A stretch of 37,939 nucleotides of DNA from Polyangia bacterium (lineage in GTDB: Bacteria > Myxococcota_A > Polyangia > Nannocystales > Nannocystaceae). Shown piece after piece: positions 16,541 to 23,649 of the stretch. The position numbers were made by a program, and so were the translations under genes. The stretch spans positions 1-37,939 of the forward strand of contig JAUIKS010000057.1 of the NCBI GenBank assembly GCA_030430565.1, read 5' to 3'. The first letter of the stretch is position 1, and each line of letters starts with the position of its first letter. Below the pieces are notes generated by a model, which searched no databases, was not told the origin of the DNA, and saw only the letters and a list, made by a program, of their open reading frames with translations.

Positions 16541-17698
16541 TTACACAGTCATCTCGTAGACGCGGTAGGTCGCGACCTTGTAGCCGCCCATGGCCTCGAT
16601 CGCGCGGTTGACGAGGCGGTTGTCCTCGAGCGTCCAGCCGATCTCGCCGGTCTTAAAGCCCAGCTTGTAGGCGGCGGTGAGGGTCTCGACGAACATCAGC
16701 GTGTCGATCCCCTGGCCGCGGTAGGGCGCCTTGATGCCGAGCAGGATCAAGCGGCCGCTGTCGACCACGTTGCGGACCTTGAGGTCCCACAGCAGCCGGA
16801 AGATGCCGGTCGGCAGCAGCCGCCCGTTGATCTTCTTGAGCGCCGGGTTGACGTTGAGGATCGAGAGCACGAAGGCGACCGGCTCGTCATCGACCTCGGC
16901 CATGATCGCCAGGCTCGGGTGCAGGACCATCTTGAGGTCCTTGGCGATGTGCAGGAACTCCTTCTTGGAGAGCGGCACGAAGCCCCAGTTCTTCTCCCAG
17001 GCGTCGTTGTAGATCTCGAGGCACTTCAGGACCTCTTCGTCCCAGCGCTTGAAGTCCATCGTGCGGATGGTGATCTTCCGGCGCTTGCGGATCCTGCCGG
17101 CGATCCTGGTGATGCGCTCGGGCGCGGGCTTGGTCGCGTCCATCTCCCACTGGTACAGATCGCGCGCCTTGACCAGCGCGGGCTCGTAGCCGCAGCCGGT
17201 CAGCAGCTCGTCGTAGTACGGCGGGTTGTAGGGCATGTTGATGCCCGGGTCGCGGTCGAAGCCCTCGACCAGCGCGCCGGACATGTAATTCGTGGACAGC
17301 TCTAGCGGACCGATCGCCTTGGTCAGCTTCATGCCCTTCAGCCAGGCGCGCGCGTGCTCGAGCAGCGCGCGCGCGGCCTCGGGGTCGTTGGCGCACTCGA
17401 ACATCCCGAGGTAGCCGGTCTTCTCGTGGTGGAACTCCACGTAGTCGCGGTCGTGGATCGCCGCGACGCGCCCGATGTCCTTGCCGCCCCGACGCGCGAT
17501 CCAGAACGCGCCGTCGGAGTGGTCCCAGAACGGGTTCTTCTTGGGGTTGAGGTAGTCGCGCCGATCCATCAAGAGCGGCGGGACCCAGTGATCGCTGGGC
17601 GCGTGCTCGCGGTTGACGAACCAGGGGACTCGGATGAAGCGCTCGACGAGCCGGCGGTTCTCGAGCGGGACTTCGACGATCTCCAGGTCTTCGGCCAT
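16541..17698 (-). CDS. Long GNAT-family acyltransferase, ceramide-synthase candidate
   Basis: A 385-residue protein. The C-terminal half has GNAT features, including the acyl-thioester pyrophosphate loop APYRGQGIDTLM at about residue 322 and WTLEDNRLVNRAIEAMGG at the end, where the last strand reads VYEM. The N-terminal half (VPWFVNREHAPSDHWVPPLL, KKNPFWDHSDGAFWIA, YLGMFECAND, GPLELSTNY) belongs to a family of GNAT proteins of about 380 residues common in lipid operons. Established knowledge: the bacterial ceramide synthase of Caulobacter is a GNAT-family enzyme encoded near a serine palmitoyltransferase, an ACP and an acyl-ACP synthetase. By analogy this enzyme may N-acylate the product of the cluster's AOS using acyl-ACP1. 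That assignment is inference; membership in the same subfamily was not tested. Confidence 0.75.
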   Translation of the reverse strand: MAEDLEIVEVPLENRRLVERFIRVPWFVNREHAPSDHWVPPLLMDRRDYLNPKKNPFWDHSDGAFWIARRGGKDIGRVAAIHDRDYVEFHHEKTGYLGMFECANDPEAARALLEHARAWLKGMKLTKAIGPLELSTNYMSGALVEGFDRDPGINMPYNPPYYDELLTGCGYEPALVKARDLYQWEMDATKPAPERITRIAGRIRKRRKITIRTMDFKRWDEEVLKCLEIYNDAWEKNWGFVPLSKKEFLHIAKDLKMVLHPSLAIMAEVDDEPVAFVLSILNVNPALKKINGRLLPTGIFRLLWDLKVRNVVDSGRLILLGIKAPYRGQGIDTLMFVETLTAAYKLGFKTGEIGWTLEDNRLVNRAIEAMGGYKVATYRVYEMTV

Positions 17699-17814
17699 TG
17701 CGTGCTCAAATCAGTCGGCGGCGCGAAGGCCCCTGCACGGGAGGGTTAACAGGGAACATCCGCGCTCCACGCGACCGCGGGATAGCGCTCTCGACCTGCG
17801 CACGTCAAGCGACA

Positions 17815-17829
17815 GGCGGCACAGCCGCC
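17815..17829. other. Small stem-loop between ACP2 and GNAT genes
   Basis: GGCGGC-ACA-GCCGCC can form a six-pair GC hairpin inside the 147-bp gap, the longest in the cluster, just after the ACP2 stop on the minus strand. No U-run follows, so it is more likely a processing or attenuation element than a full terminator, or chance in GC-rich DNA. Confidence 0.25.
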
Positions 17830-17845
17830 AGCCCGCGAGCAGCCG

Positions 17846-18109
17846 CTAGTTCGCGGCGGCCTTCTCTTCGGCGACCTTGTGGAGCAGGTCGACGAGCTGG
17901 TTGATGTTCTCGAGCGTGTTCAGCTCGGCGCGCGGCACCTTGACCTTCAGCTCACGCATGCTGCAGGACACGACCTCAACGATATCGAGGCTGTTGGCCC
18001 CGAGGTCTTTCATCGACTTGGCGGGGTCGATCTCGACACCCTCGAGCTCCTCGATGGTGTCGACAAGGTGGCGCTTAACGACCTCCAGAACTGCTTCTCT
18101 CGTGACCAT
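17846..18109 (-). CDS. Acyl carrier protein ACP2
   Basis: An 87-residue protein with MKDLGANSLDIVEVV; Ser40 is the predicted phosphopantetheine site. It starts with MVTREAVLEVVKRHL and ends in an Ala/Lys tail. It differs clearly from ACP1 and lies next to the two reductases and the beta-branching genes, so it is the probable carrier for chain building. It also lacks the Trp marker of modular beta-branching ACPs (Val at that place). Whether one ACP acts as both acetyl donor and acyl acceptor for the HCS cannot be told from the sequence. Confidence 0.93.
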   Translation of the reverse strand: MVTREAVLEVVKRHLVDTIEELEGVEIDPAKSMKDLGANSLDIVEVVSCSMRELKVKVPRAELNTLENINQLVDLLHKVAEEKAAAN

Positions 18110-18185
18110 GAATTTTCCGTTTGATTCGTCGGGCCGCAGGGTCGCGGCCGGTTCAGCTGAGTGTCCGCTTCACTGACGACAGCGC

Positions 18186-19001
18186 CTACGGGATAGAGAG
18201 TCCGTAGCGCTCGCGGTGCGTGAAAAGACGAACGACGTTGTCCGCGAAGCCGCAGCCCCTGTCCAGCAGGAGAACTTGACCTTTCACACCATCCATCAGC
18301 CCGCTGCAGAGCCCGAGCGCGGCCTTCGCGACCTCCTCGGGGTCCACGAAGAACCGGTCTGAGTAGTATTTTTTGCAGAACGGGGCGAACTCGGGGCCAA
18401 ACGTCGCCTCGAGCGAGGCGGTCTCGACCGGATTCGCGCGGAGCACGTTGATGCGGATATCCTCATCGAGCAGATCGGTTGTGAGGTAGCGACAGAACGT
18501 CTCCATCACGATCTTGGACGCCGCCACGAAGTCGTAGCCCGGCAGGAAGTACTCCGGGCCGCGGGATGACATGCCGATCGCGTAGCGCGGATAGCGCGAG
18601 AACCGCGTCTTGATCTGCTGCAGGTAGCCGATGAACGGCCACGCGCTGTAGTTGATGCTGCGCTTGAGCGCCTTCTTGCTCAGGTCTGCCGGGTCCTGGC
18701 TGACGTGGGCGAAGGACACGTTGCTGATCAACACCTCGACGCCGTCGTGCTCTTTGCCGACCGCCTCGAGCAGCGCCTCGGTGTCCTCATCGACCGAGAC
18801 ATCGGCCTCGAGGATCGCGGGCTCGCGCGCGCCGGCGTCCCGGAACTGCGCGCGGATCTGGTCCTCGTCCGCCGAGCCCCAGCGGTGGGTCAGGTAGACG
18901 TGGGCGCCCTGGCGCGCGAACGCCAGCCCGGTCGCCAGACCGATCCCGTTGGTCCCGCCCGTGATGATGACGGCCTTGTTGGTGAAGTCGTTGATCGGCA
19001 T
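18186..19001 (-). CDS. FabL-like short-chain reductase B (enoyl-ACP reductase candidate)
   Basis: A 271-residue SDR. TGGTNGIG near residue 15 binds NAD(P)H. The active-site region reads GMSSRGPEYFLPGYDFVAASK, where Tyr and Lys are separated by six residues (Y-x6-K), as in FabI/FabL enoyl reductases; FabG ketoreductases have Y-x3-K. The SSxG...Y...SK layout follows Bacillus FabL. A GGAGG precedes the ATG. It is a tandem duplicate of the neighbouring gene at 19004: both share SINYSAWPFIGYLQQIK-like and LLLDRG..FADNV segments. Likely role: reduction of an enoyl-ACP, possibly the beta-methyl enoyl made by ECH2. Reduction of the AOS product's ketone is an alternative. Confidence 0.82.
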   Translation of the reverse strand: MPINDFTNKAVIITGGTNGIGLATGLAFARQGAHVYLTHRWGSADEDQIRAQFRDAGAREPAILEADVSVDEDTEALLEAVGKEHDGVEVLISNVSFAHVSQDPADLSKKALKRSINYSAWPFIGYLQQIKTRFSRYPRYAIGMSSRGPEYFLPGYDFVAASKIVMETFCRYLTTDLLDEDIRINVLRANPVETASLEATFGPEFAPFCKKYYSDRFFVDPEEVAKAALGLCSGLMDGVKGQVLLLDRGCGFADNVVRLFTHRERYGLSIP

Positions 19002-19003
19002 GG

Positions 19004-19849
19004 CTAGTCCTCCGTCCCGGCGGCGCTGGGGTTGAGCAGGGCCGGGACCCGCGGCCCGAGGGTGGCCACGTTGTCGGCGAACGCGGCGCCGCGGTCGAGC
19101 ATCACGACCTGCCCGGACATCGCGTCAAACAGCCCGCTGCAGAGCGCGAGCGCGGCGTCCCCCACCTCCTCGACGGAGCACGCGAACTCGGGGAAGCCCG
19201 CCGCCAGGTCGCGCACGTCGTCGCCGAAGATCTGCCGGTAGCTCTCGGTCACGACCTGCCGGGTGCGCAGCGCGTTGACGCAGCAGTCCTCGCCGGCGTC
19301 GGCGATGTGGGTGCTCATGTAGCGCACGAAGGTCTCGAGCACCGCCTTGGCCACGGCGACGTAGTCGTAGCCGGGGTAGTGGGTGTCGGGGCCGTCCGAG
19401 GACATCGCCAGCGCGTACTTGGGGTAGCGCCCGAACGCGGCCTTGATCTGCTGCAGGTAGCCGACGAAGGGCCACGCGCTGTAGTCGAGGCTCTTGGTGA
19501 GCGCGCGCTTGCTGTGGGCCGCGACGCCCTGCCCGCGCTGGACCACGCAGACGTTGCTGACGAACACCTCGATGGCGTCGTGCTCGCCGCGGATCCGCTG
19601 GATCAACGCCTTGGTCTCTTTGTCGCGCGAGGCGTCGGCCTCGAGGATGATCGGCGCCGGCGCGTCGCCTGGCAGCGCCGCGAACTTCGCCCGGATCTCG
19701 CCCTCGTCGGCCGAGCCCCAGCGGTGCGTCAGATAAACCTGCGCGCCGTGGCGCGCGAAGGCCAAGCCGGTCGACAGCCCGATCCCCTTCGTGCCGCCGG
19801 TGATCAGCACGACCTTGCCCCTGTAGTCCTTGACGATGCTTCCCGTCAT
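19004..19849 (-). CDS. FabL-like short-chain reductase A (enoyl-ACP reductase candidate)
   Basis: A 281-residue SDR. The start at ATG 19849 overlaps the ECH2 stop by four bases (ATGA); a longer open frame upstream is just read-through in another frame of the ECH2 gene. TGGTKGIG is the cofactor motif, and MSSDGPDTHYPGYDYVAVAK gives the Y-x6-K arrangement of FabL-type enoyl reductases. It is paralogous to the next gene, with about half of the residues shared by eye. Coupling to ECH2 favours a role in saturating the double bond left by ECH2. An extended C-terminus ends in Ala/Pro-rich residues. Confidence 0.82.
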   Translation of the reverse strand: MTGSIVKDYRGKVVLITGGTKGIGLSTGLAFARHGAQVYLTHRWGSADEGEIRAKFAALPGDAPAPIILEADASRDKETKALIQRIRGEHDAIEVFVSNVCVVQRGQGVAAHSKRALTKSLDYSAWPFVGYLQQIKAAFGRYPKYALAMSSDGPDTHYPGYDYVAVAKAVLETFVRYMSTHIADAGEDCCVNALRTRQVVTESYRQIFGDDVRDLAAGFPEFACSVEEVGDAALALCSGLFDAMSGQVVMLDRGAAFADNVATLGPRVPALLNPSAAGTED

Positions 19850-20697
19850 CGGTCCTCCAAACTTCCTGAGATTGCCGCGTCCTGGCGGTTGGCGCGCTCG
19901 ACCTCTGCGGCCGCGCCGCCCTTGCCCGCGCTCGCGGTCGCGGTGGAATTGTAGTTCTCGCGGATGCGCGCGCGCGTCTGCGGATCGGCGAAGCAGACCT
20001 CGTGCATCATCGACTCGACCGTCCGTGCCTCCTCGAAGGCTTGTCGACGCTTGAGCGAGAGGCTGCGCTTGAGCAGCGTGAGCGCCGGGCGCGGCTTGTC
20101 GGCCATGCGCCACGCGACCTTGCGCGCCTTGTCCTCCACGCGCGCGCGCGGCTCGACGTGGTTGATCTGCGCGCGCCCCACGAAGTGCTTGCCGCGGAAG
20201 TACTGGCAGCCGTACATCATCTCGGCGGCGACGTACTCGCCGACCGCGAGCTGCAAGAGCCGCGTGGTGCCCATGCCGGGCGTGAAGCCGAGATCCATGA
20301 AGTTGACGCCGTAGCGGCTCTCCTGCGCGAGGATCACGACATCGCAGCTCAGCCCGAAGATCAGCCCGCCGCCGACGGCCGCGCCGGCCATTGCCGCGAT
20401 CGTCGGGATCGGGACCTCGAGCAGCGTGCGCGTCAAGAGCAGGTCGTAGGGCGCGACGTGCCCCTCGGCCAGCTCGAGCAGCAAGCTGCGGTCGCCGCCG
20501 GCGCTGAACACGTCGGGCAGGCCGCGCAGGACGCAGACCTTCGCCCGCTCGTCCCGCCCGACCTTCGTGAGCGCGGCGACCAGGTCCTCGACGAAGGCGC
20601 GGCTGAACGCGTTCTTGCCCTCCTGGTCGCGCATGTGCAGATCGGCGACGCCGTCCTCGACGGTGACCGCGATCCGGCTCTTGAGCACCTGACTCAT
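19846..20697 (-). CDS. ECH2-like crotonase (beta-branching decarboxylase)
   Basis: A 283-residue crotonase; the start is ATG 20697 (MSQVLKS), overlapping the ECH1 stop by four bases. Residues 40-55 read FSAGGDRSLL and residues 85-120 carry GAAVGGGLIFGLSCDVVI and YGVNFMDLGFTPGMGTT. The FTPGMG motif followed by a KPRPALTLLKRSL helix is characteristic of the ECH2 enzymes of polyketide beta-branching (PksI/TaY-type), which decarboxylate the 3-methylglutaconyl-type intermediate to the beta-methyl enoyl thioester. It follows HCS and ECH1 in the conserved order. Confidence in the crotonase family is very high; the ECH2 subtype is judged from motif memory. Confidence 0.85.
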   Translation of the reverse strand: MSQVLKSRIAVTVEDGVADLHMRDQEGKNAFSRAFVEDLVAALTKVGRDERAKVCVLRGLPDVFSAGGDRSLLLELAEGHVAPYDLLLTRTLLEVPIPTIAAMAGAAVGGGLIFGLSCDVVILAQESRYGVNFMDLGFTPGMGTTRLLQLAVGEYVAAEMMYGCQYFRGKHFVGRAQINHVEPRARVEDKARKVAWRMADKPRPALTLLKRSLSLKRRQAFEEARTVESMMHEVCFADPQTRARIRENYNSTATASAGKGGAAAEVERANRQDAAISGSLEDR

Positions 20698-21515
20698 GCG
20701 TCCTCTCCCTCTGGGGCGCTCCACCGCGGCGGGCGCTGAAACCACGGCAGCGGCTCTCCTTCATCCCAGAATCGACGCAGCGCGCCTAATATTTGCGGAT
20801 CGCGGGCGTCACGCGCTGTCTGCTGCTGCCCGGCCGCGAGCCCGCCGCGCAGGTCTCGAGACTCGATCGCGCGGACGAATTGCGAGAAGCTCGCCACGGC
20901 CTCGGGGCGGTTGCGCAAAAGACCGCGCAGCAGCCTGCGGACGGCTTTCTCGAGGCCGCCGCCTTCGCTCGCGACGACCTGGTCCGCGAGGCCGATGACC
21001 TGGGCCTCGCTCGCGTCGAGCCGCGCGCCCGAGAGCGTGAGCCAGCGGAGCTTGGCGATCGGCAGGCGCTCGCGCAGGACCGGGATGACCATGGCCGGCA
21101 TCAGCCCCCAGGTCAGCTCGGGCAGCGAGAAGCTGGCGCGGTCGCTGGCGAGCACGATGTCGGCCGCCGCCGCCAGGCCGACGCCGCCGCCGGTGGCCGC
21201 GCCGTCGACGATGGCGAGCACGACCGTGCTCCGCATCGCCCGCAGCCGTCGCAGGCAGCTCGCGTAGCTCGCCATCGCGGCGCCCGGCTCGTCCTTCCCT
21301 TCGATCAGCCCGCGCAGGTCCATGCCCGCGCAGAACGAGCCCGGCGTCGCGCTCTCGAGCGCCAGCACGCGGCAGTCGTCATCGCTCTGCGCGGCCGTGA
21401 TCACGCCGTCGAGGTGGGTCAACCCGGGTCCGTCGAGCGCCACCGCGTCGCGCCCGGGCGAGGCCGTGAGCGTGACCCGCCAGACGCTCTCGAGTTGTTG
21501 GCAGCGCACACGCAT
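20694..21515 (-). CDS. ECH1-like crotonase (beta-branching dehydratase)
   Basis: A 273-residue crotonase. GSFCAGMDLRGL and GAATGGGVGLAAAADIVLASD form the oxyanion hole, and FSLPELTWGLMPAMVIPVLRERL matches the pattern of ECH1 enzymes (PksH/TaX-type), which dehydrate the HMG-like ACP intermediate. It lies between HCS (57 bp gap) and ECH2 (4-bp overlap), exactly as in known beta-branching cassettes. The N-terminus is short and the start at ATG 21515 lacks a strong Shine-Dalgarno. It is clearly different from the general crotonase at 8454. Confidence 0.85.
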   Translation of the reverse strand: MRVRCQQLESVWRVTLTASPGRDAVALDGPGLTHLDGVITAAQSDDDCRVLALESATPGSFCAGMDLRGLIEGKDEPGAAMASYASCLRRLRAMRSTVVLAIVDGAATGGGVGLAAAADIVLASDRASFSLPELTWGLMPAMVIPVLRERLPIAKLRWLTLSGARLDASEAQVIGLADQVVASEGGGLEKAVRRLLRGLLRNRPEAVASFSQFVRAIESRDLRGGLAAGQQQTARDARDPQILGALRRFWDEGEPLPWFQRPPRWSAPEGEDA

Positions 21516-21572
21516 GGGGGAGCTCAGTCGCGGCCGTACGCGCGTCCGTCGAAGCGCTGAGGCCGAGGACGA

Positions 21573-22817
21573 TCAGCTGAGACGGTAGTTGCGCTGGAAC
21601 TCAGTGACGCTGTCGAGCACCAGACGGCCTGAGCCGGCATACACGCGCTCATAGAGGTTGTCGAGCCCGGAGTGGTCGACCTCGTAGGACGGCTGATCGA
21701 TCAGCTCGCTGCGCAGCTGCTCGACCTGCTCGTACTCCGCGACGCTGACCGGCTGCCGCGCCGCCATCCCGGCCGCGAGATCGGCCTGGGCGAGCACCTC
21801 GCGGGCGCGCGGGCCCACTCGGGTGCTGTAGAACTCGGCGCAGGAGCCCGAGCCGTAGGAGAACACGCTGACGCGGTCGCCCGGCTCGAGGTCGTCGTAG
21901 CTGTCGATCAGGCCCATCATGGCGACGAAGGTCGCCGAGGTGTAGGTCCCGCCGAACAGGCTGTTGTAGCGCAGCGCGCCCTTGGACTTGCGCTCGAAGT
22001 GCTCGCGCATCGGCCGGGCCTTGAGCCGCATCTGGCGGCGCACCAGCGCCTTGTGGGCGCGGTAGGTCATGCCGCCGAAGGGCACGTGGTAGATGTGCTT
22101 CTTGAACTCGTTGTCGTAGTCGATCTCGCCGACGTTGCGCAGGAAGTCGTCGTAGGCGCCGTCGAGCGCGTCGAGGTAGCCGAACAGGCTGGTGTCGGCG
22201 TGCCCGACCTCGTGGCGCGAGGTCGGCCGGTAGGTGTCGAAGATCTCGTTGGTCCAGTAGCCGCAGCGGCCGAGCTCGAGCTCGAGCACGTCGGGCTGTT
22301 CGCTGACCAGCATCGCGACCGCGCCCGCGCCGAGCACGTACTCCCACGGCTTGCCGAGATGCGTGCGGCTCTGGTCGGTCGTCACGACCAGCGCCTTCTT
22401 GCCGCGGTTGAAGCCCGAGGCGACCCAGTGCGCCGCCATCATCAAGCCCGCGGTCCCGCCGTAGCAGGCGTGCTTGGTCTCGAAGTTGCGGCAATTCGCC
22501 GAGATCTGGCAGTAGCGCTGGATGTAGGTCGACATCGGCTTGCCGAAGTCGACGGAGGACTCCGAGCCCACGACGATCAGCCCGATCTGCTCGCGGTCCT
22601 CCTCGCGGACGGTCCGCAGCGCGGCGTTGACCGCCATGGTGACCGGGTCCTCCCAGACCGGGTTGAGCGAGCGCGTGGTCACCCACAGCTCGTCGAGCGG
22701 GTGCGAGGGGTCATGATCCCGGGCCTCGGCCAGGGTCTTCATGTCGAGGGACAGCGCGCAGGGGTAGGCGTTGATCCGCTCGATGCCGACGGGCTTGCTG
22801 CCAGAGGCGTTCGTCAT
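21573..22817 (-). CDS. HMG-CoA synthase-like enzyme (HCS) of beta-branching
   Basis: A 414-residue thiolase-fold enzyme. VVGSESSVDFGKP carries the conserved Glu, KHACYGGTAGL the nucleophile (Cys118) and YHVPFGGMTYRAH the His, so the Glu/Cys/His triad is intact. HCS adds an acetyl-derived carboxymethyl group to the beta-ketone of an ACP-bound acyl chain, giving an HMG-like intermediate. The primary mevalonate enzyme has the same chemistry on CoA, but the neighbours (ECH1, ECH2, ACP, KS) and the absence of mevalonate genes favour an ACP-dependent role. It starts 14 bp after the ketoreductase gene, so they are cotranscribed. Confidence 0.92.
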   Translation of the reverse strand: MTNASGSKPVGIERINAYPCALSLDMKTLAEARDHDPSHPLDELWVTTRSLNPVWEDPVTMAVNAALRTVREEDREQIGLIVVGSESSVDFGKPMSTYIQRYCQISANCRNFETKHACYGGTAGLMMAAHWVASGFNRGKKALVVTTDQSRTHLGKPWEYVLGAGAVAMLVSEQPDVLELELGRCGYWTNEIFDTYRPTSRHEVGHADTSLFGYLDALDGAYDDFLRNVGEIDYDNEFKKHIYHVPFGGMTYRAHKALVRRQMRLKARPMREHFERKSKGALRYNSLFGGTYTSATFVAMMGLIDSYDDLEPGDRVSVFSYGSGSCAEFYSTRVGPRAREVLAQADLAAGMAARQPVSVAEYEQVEQLRSELIDQPSYEVDHSGLDNLYERVYAGSGRLVLDSVTEFQRNYRLS

Positions 22818-22830
22818 CAGGTCGTCCTGT

Positions 22831-23592
22831 TCAGGTCGTCCAGTTAAGGCCGCCGGTCACGTTGATCACGTCGCCGTTGATGAAGCCGCCGCCCGGCGAG
22901 GCGAGGAAGGCGACGGTCTTGGCGATCTCGGAGATGTAGCCCATGCGCCCCTTGGGCATGGGGCAGTGCTTCTTCCAGTAGTCCTTGGCCGCCTGCGGCA
23001 TGGTCTCGCGGGTCATGTCGGTGTCGAAGAAGCCCGGGACCACGACGTTGGCGGTGATGCCCTTGCGCCCGTACTCCTTGGCGACCGTCTTGGTCAGGCC
23101 GTGGAGCCCGGCCTTGCTCGCGGCGTAGTTGGCCTGGCCCGAGCCGCCGTTGAACTGGATCGAGGAGACGTTGATGATCCGGCCGAAGCGGTTGGCGAGC
23201 ATGTTCGAGAGGAACGCCCGGATCACGTAAAATGGCCCGCTGAGGTTGGTGGCGATGACCTGCGCCCACTCGTCGTCGGCCATCGAGATCACCAAGTTGT
23301 CGCGGTTGACCCCAGCGCAGTTGACGACCACGCCGATGTCCTCGAAGTCCTCGATGACCTGATCGGCGACCTCGCCGACCTGCGTCGCGTCGCTGACGTC
23401 GAGCTGGTAGGCCTTGCAGCGCGCGTCGGGGCGCAGCGCGAGCGCGCGCTTGACCACGTCCTCGGCGGCCGCCTTGTTGCTGCGGTAGCAGAAGGCGACA
23501 TCGCTACCGTTCGCGATCGCCTCGAGCACGATGCCCGCGCCGAGGCCACGCGAGCCGCCGGTGACGAAGTAGTTTCTGGGTTCGTCGTTCAT
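22831..23592 (-). CDS. 3-oxoacyl-ACP reductase (FabG-like ketoreductase)
   Basis: A 253-residue classical SDR. TGGSRGLGAG binds NADPH, NCAGVNRD is the central motif, NVSSIQFNGG provides the Ser, and NYAASKAGL shows the normal Y-x3-K. The PGFFDTDM stretch is typical of FabG. AGGAG precedes the ATG by about ten bases. It should reduce beta-ketoacyl-ACP to beta-hydroxyacyl-ACP in the cluster's elongation cycle. Its Y-x3-K site contrasts with the Y-x6-K site of the two FabL-like genes, which supports a division into keto and enoyl reduction. Confidence 0.93.
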   Translation of the reverse strand: MNDEPRNYFVTGGSRGLGAGIVLEAIANGSDVAFCYRSNKAAAEDVVKRALALRPDARCKAYQLDVSDATQVGEVADQVIEDFEDIGVVVNCAGVNRDNLVISMADDEWAQVIATNLSGPFYVIRAFLSNMLANRFGRIINVSSIQFNGGSGQANYAASKAGLHGLTKTVAKEYGRKGITANVVVPGFFDTDMTRETMPQAAKDYWKKHCPMPKGRMGYISEIAKTVAFLASPGGGFINGDVINVTGGLNWTT

Positions 23593-23649
23593 CTGGAGCT
23601 CACTCCTGCGCGCGCCGACATGCTCGCGGGCGCGCGTCTTGTTGTTGCG

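Noticed and set aside
18186..19849. Both SDRs as FabG ketoreductases
   Set aside because: The Tyr-Lys spacing is six residues, as in enoyl reductases, and a true FabG with Y-x3-K is already in the operon.
19004..20764. 586-residue fused frame containing the FabL-like reductase
   Set aside because: The N-terminal part is the ECH2 gene read in the wrong frame; the true reductase starts at 19849 with an ATGA overlap.
21573..22817. HCS as primary mevalonate-pathway HMG-CoA synthase
   Set aside because: No mevalonate genes nearby, and it is embedded in an ECH1/ECH2/ACP/KS context; not excluded biochemically but less likely.
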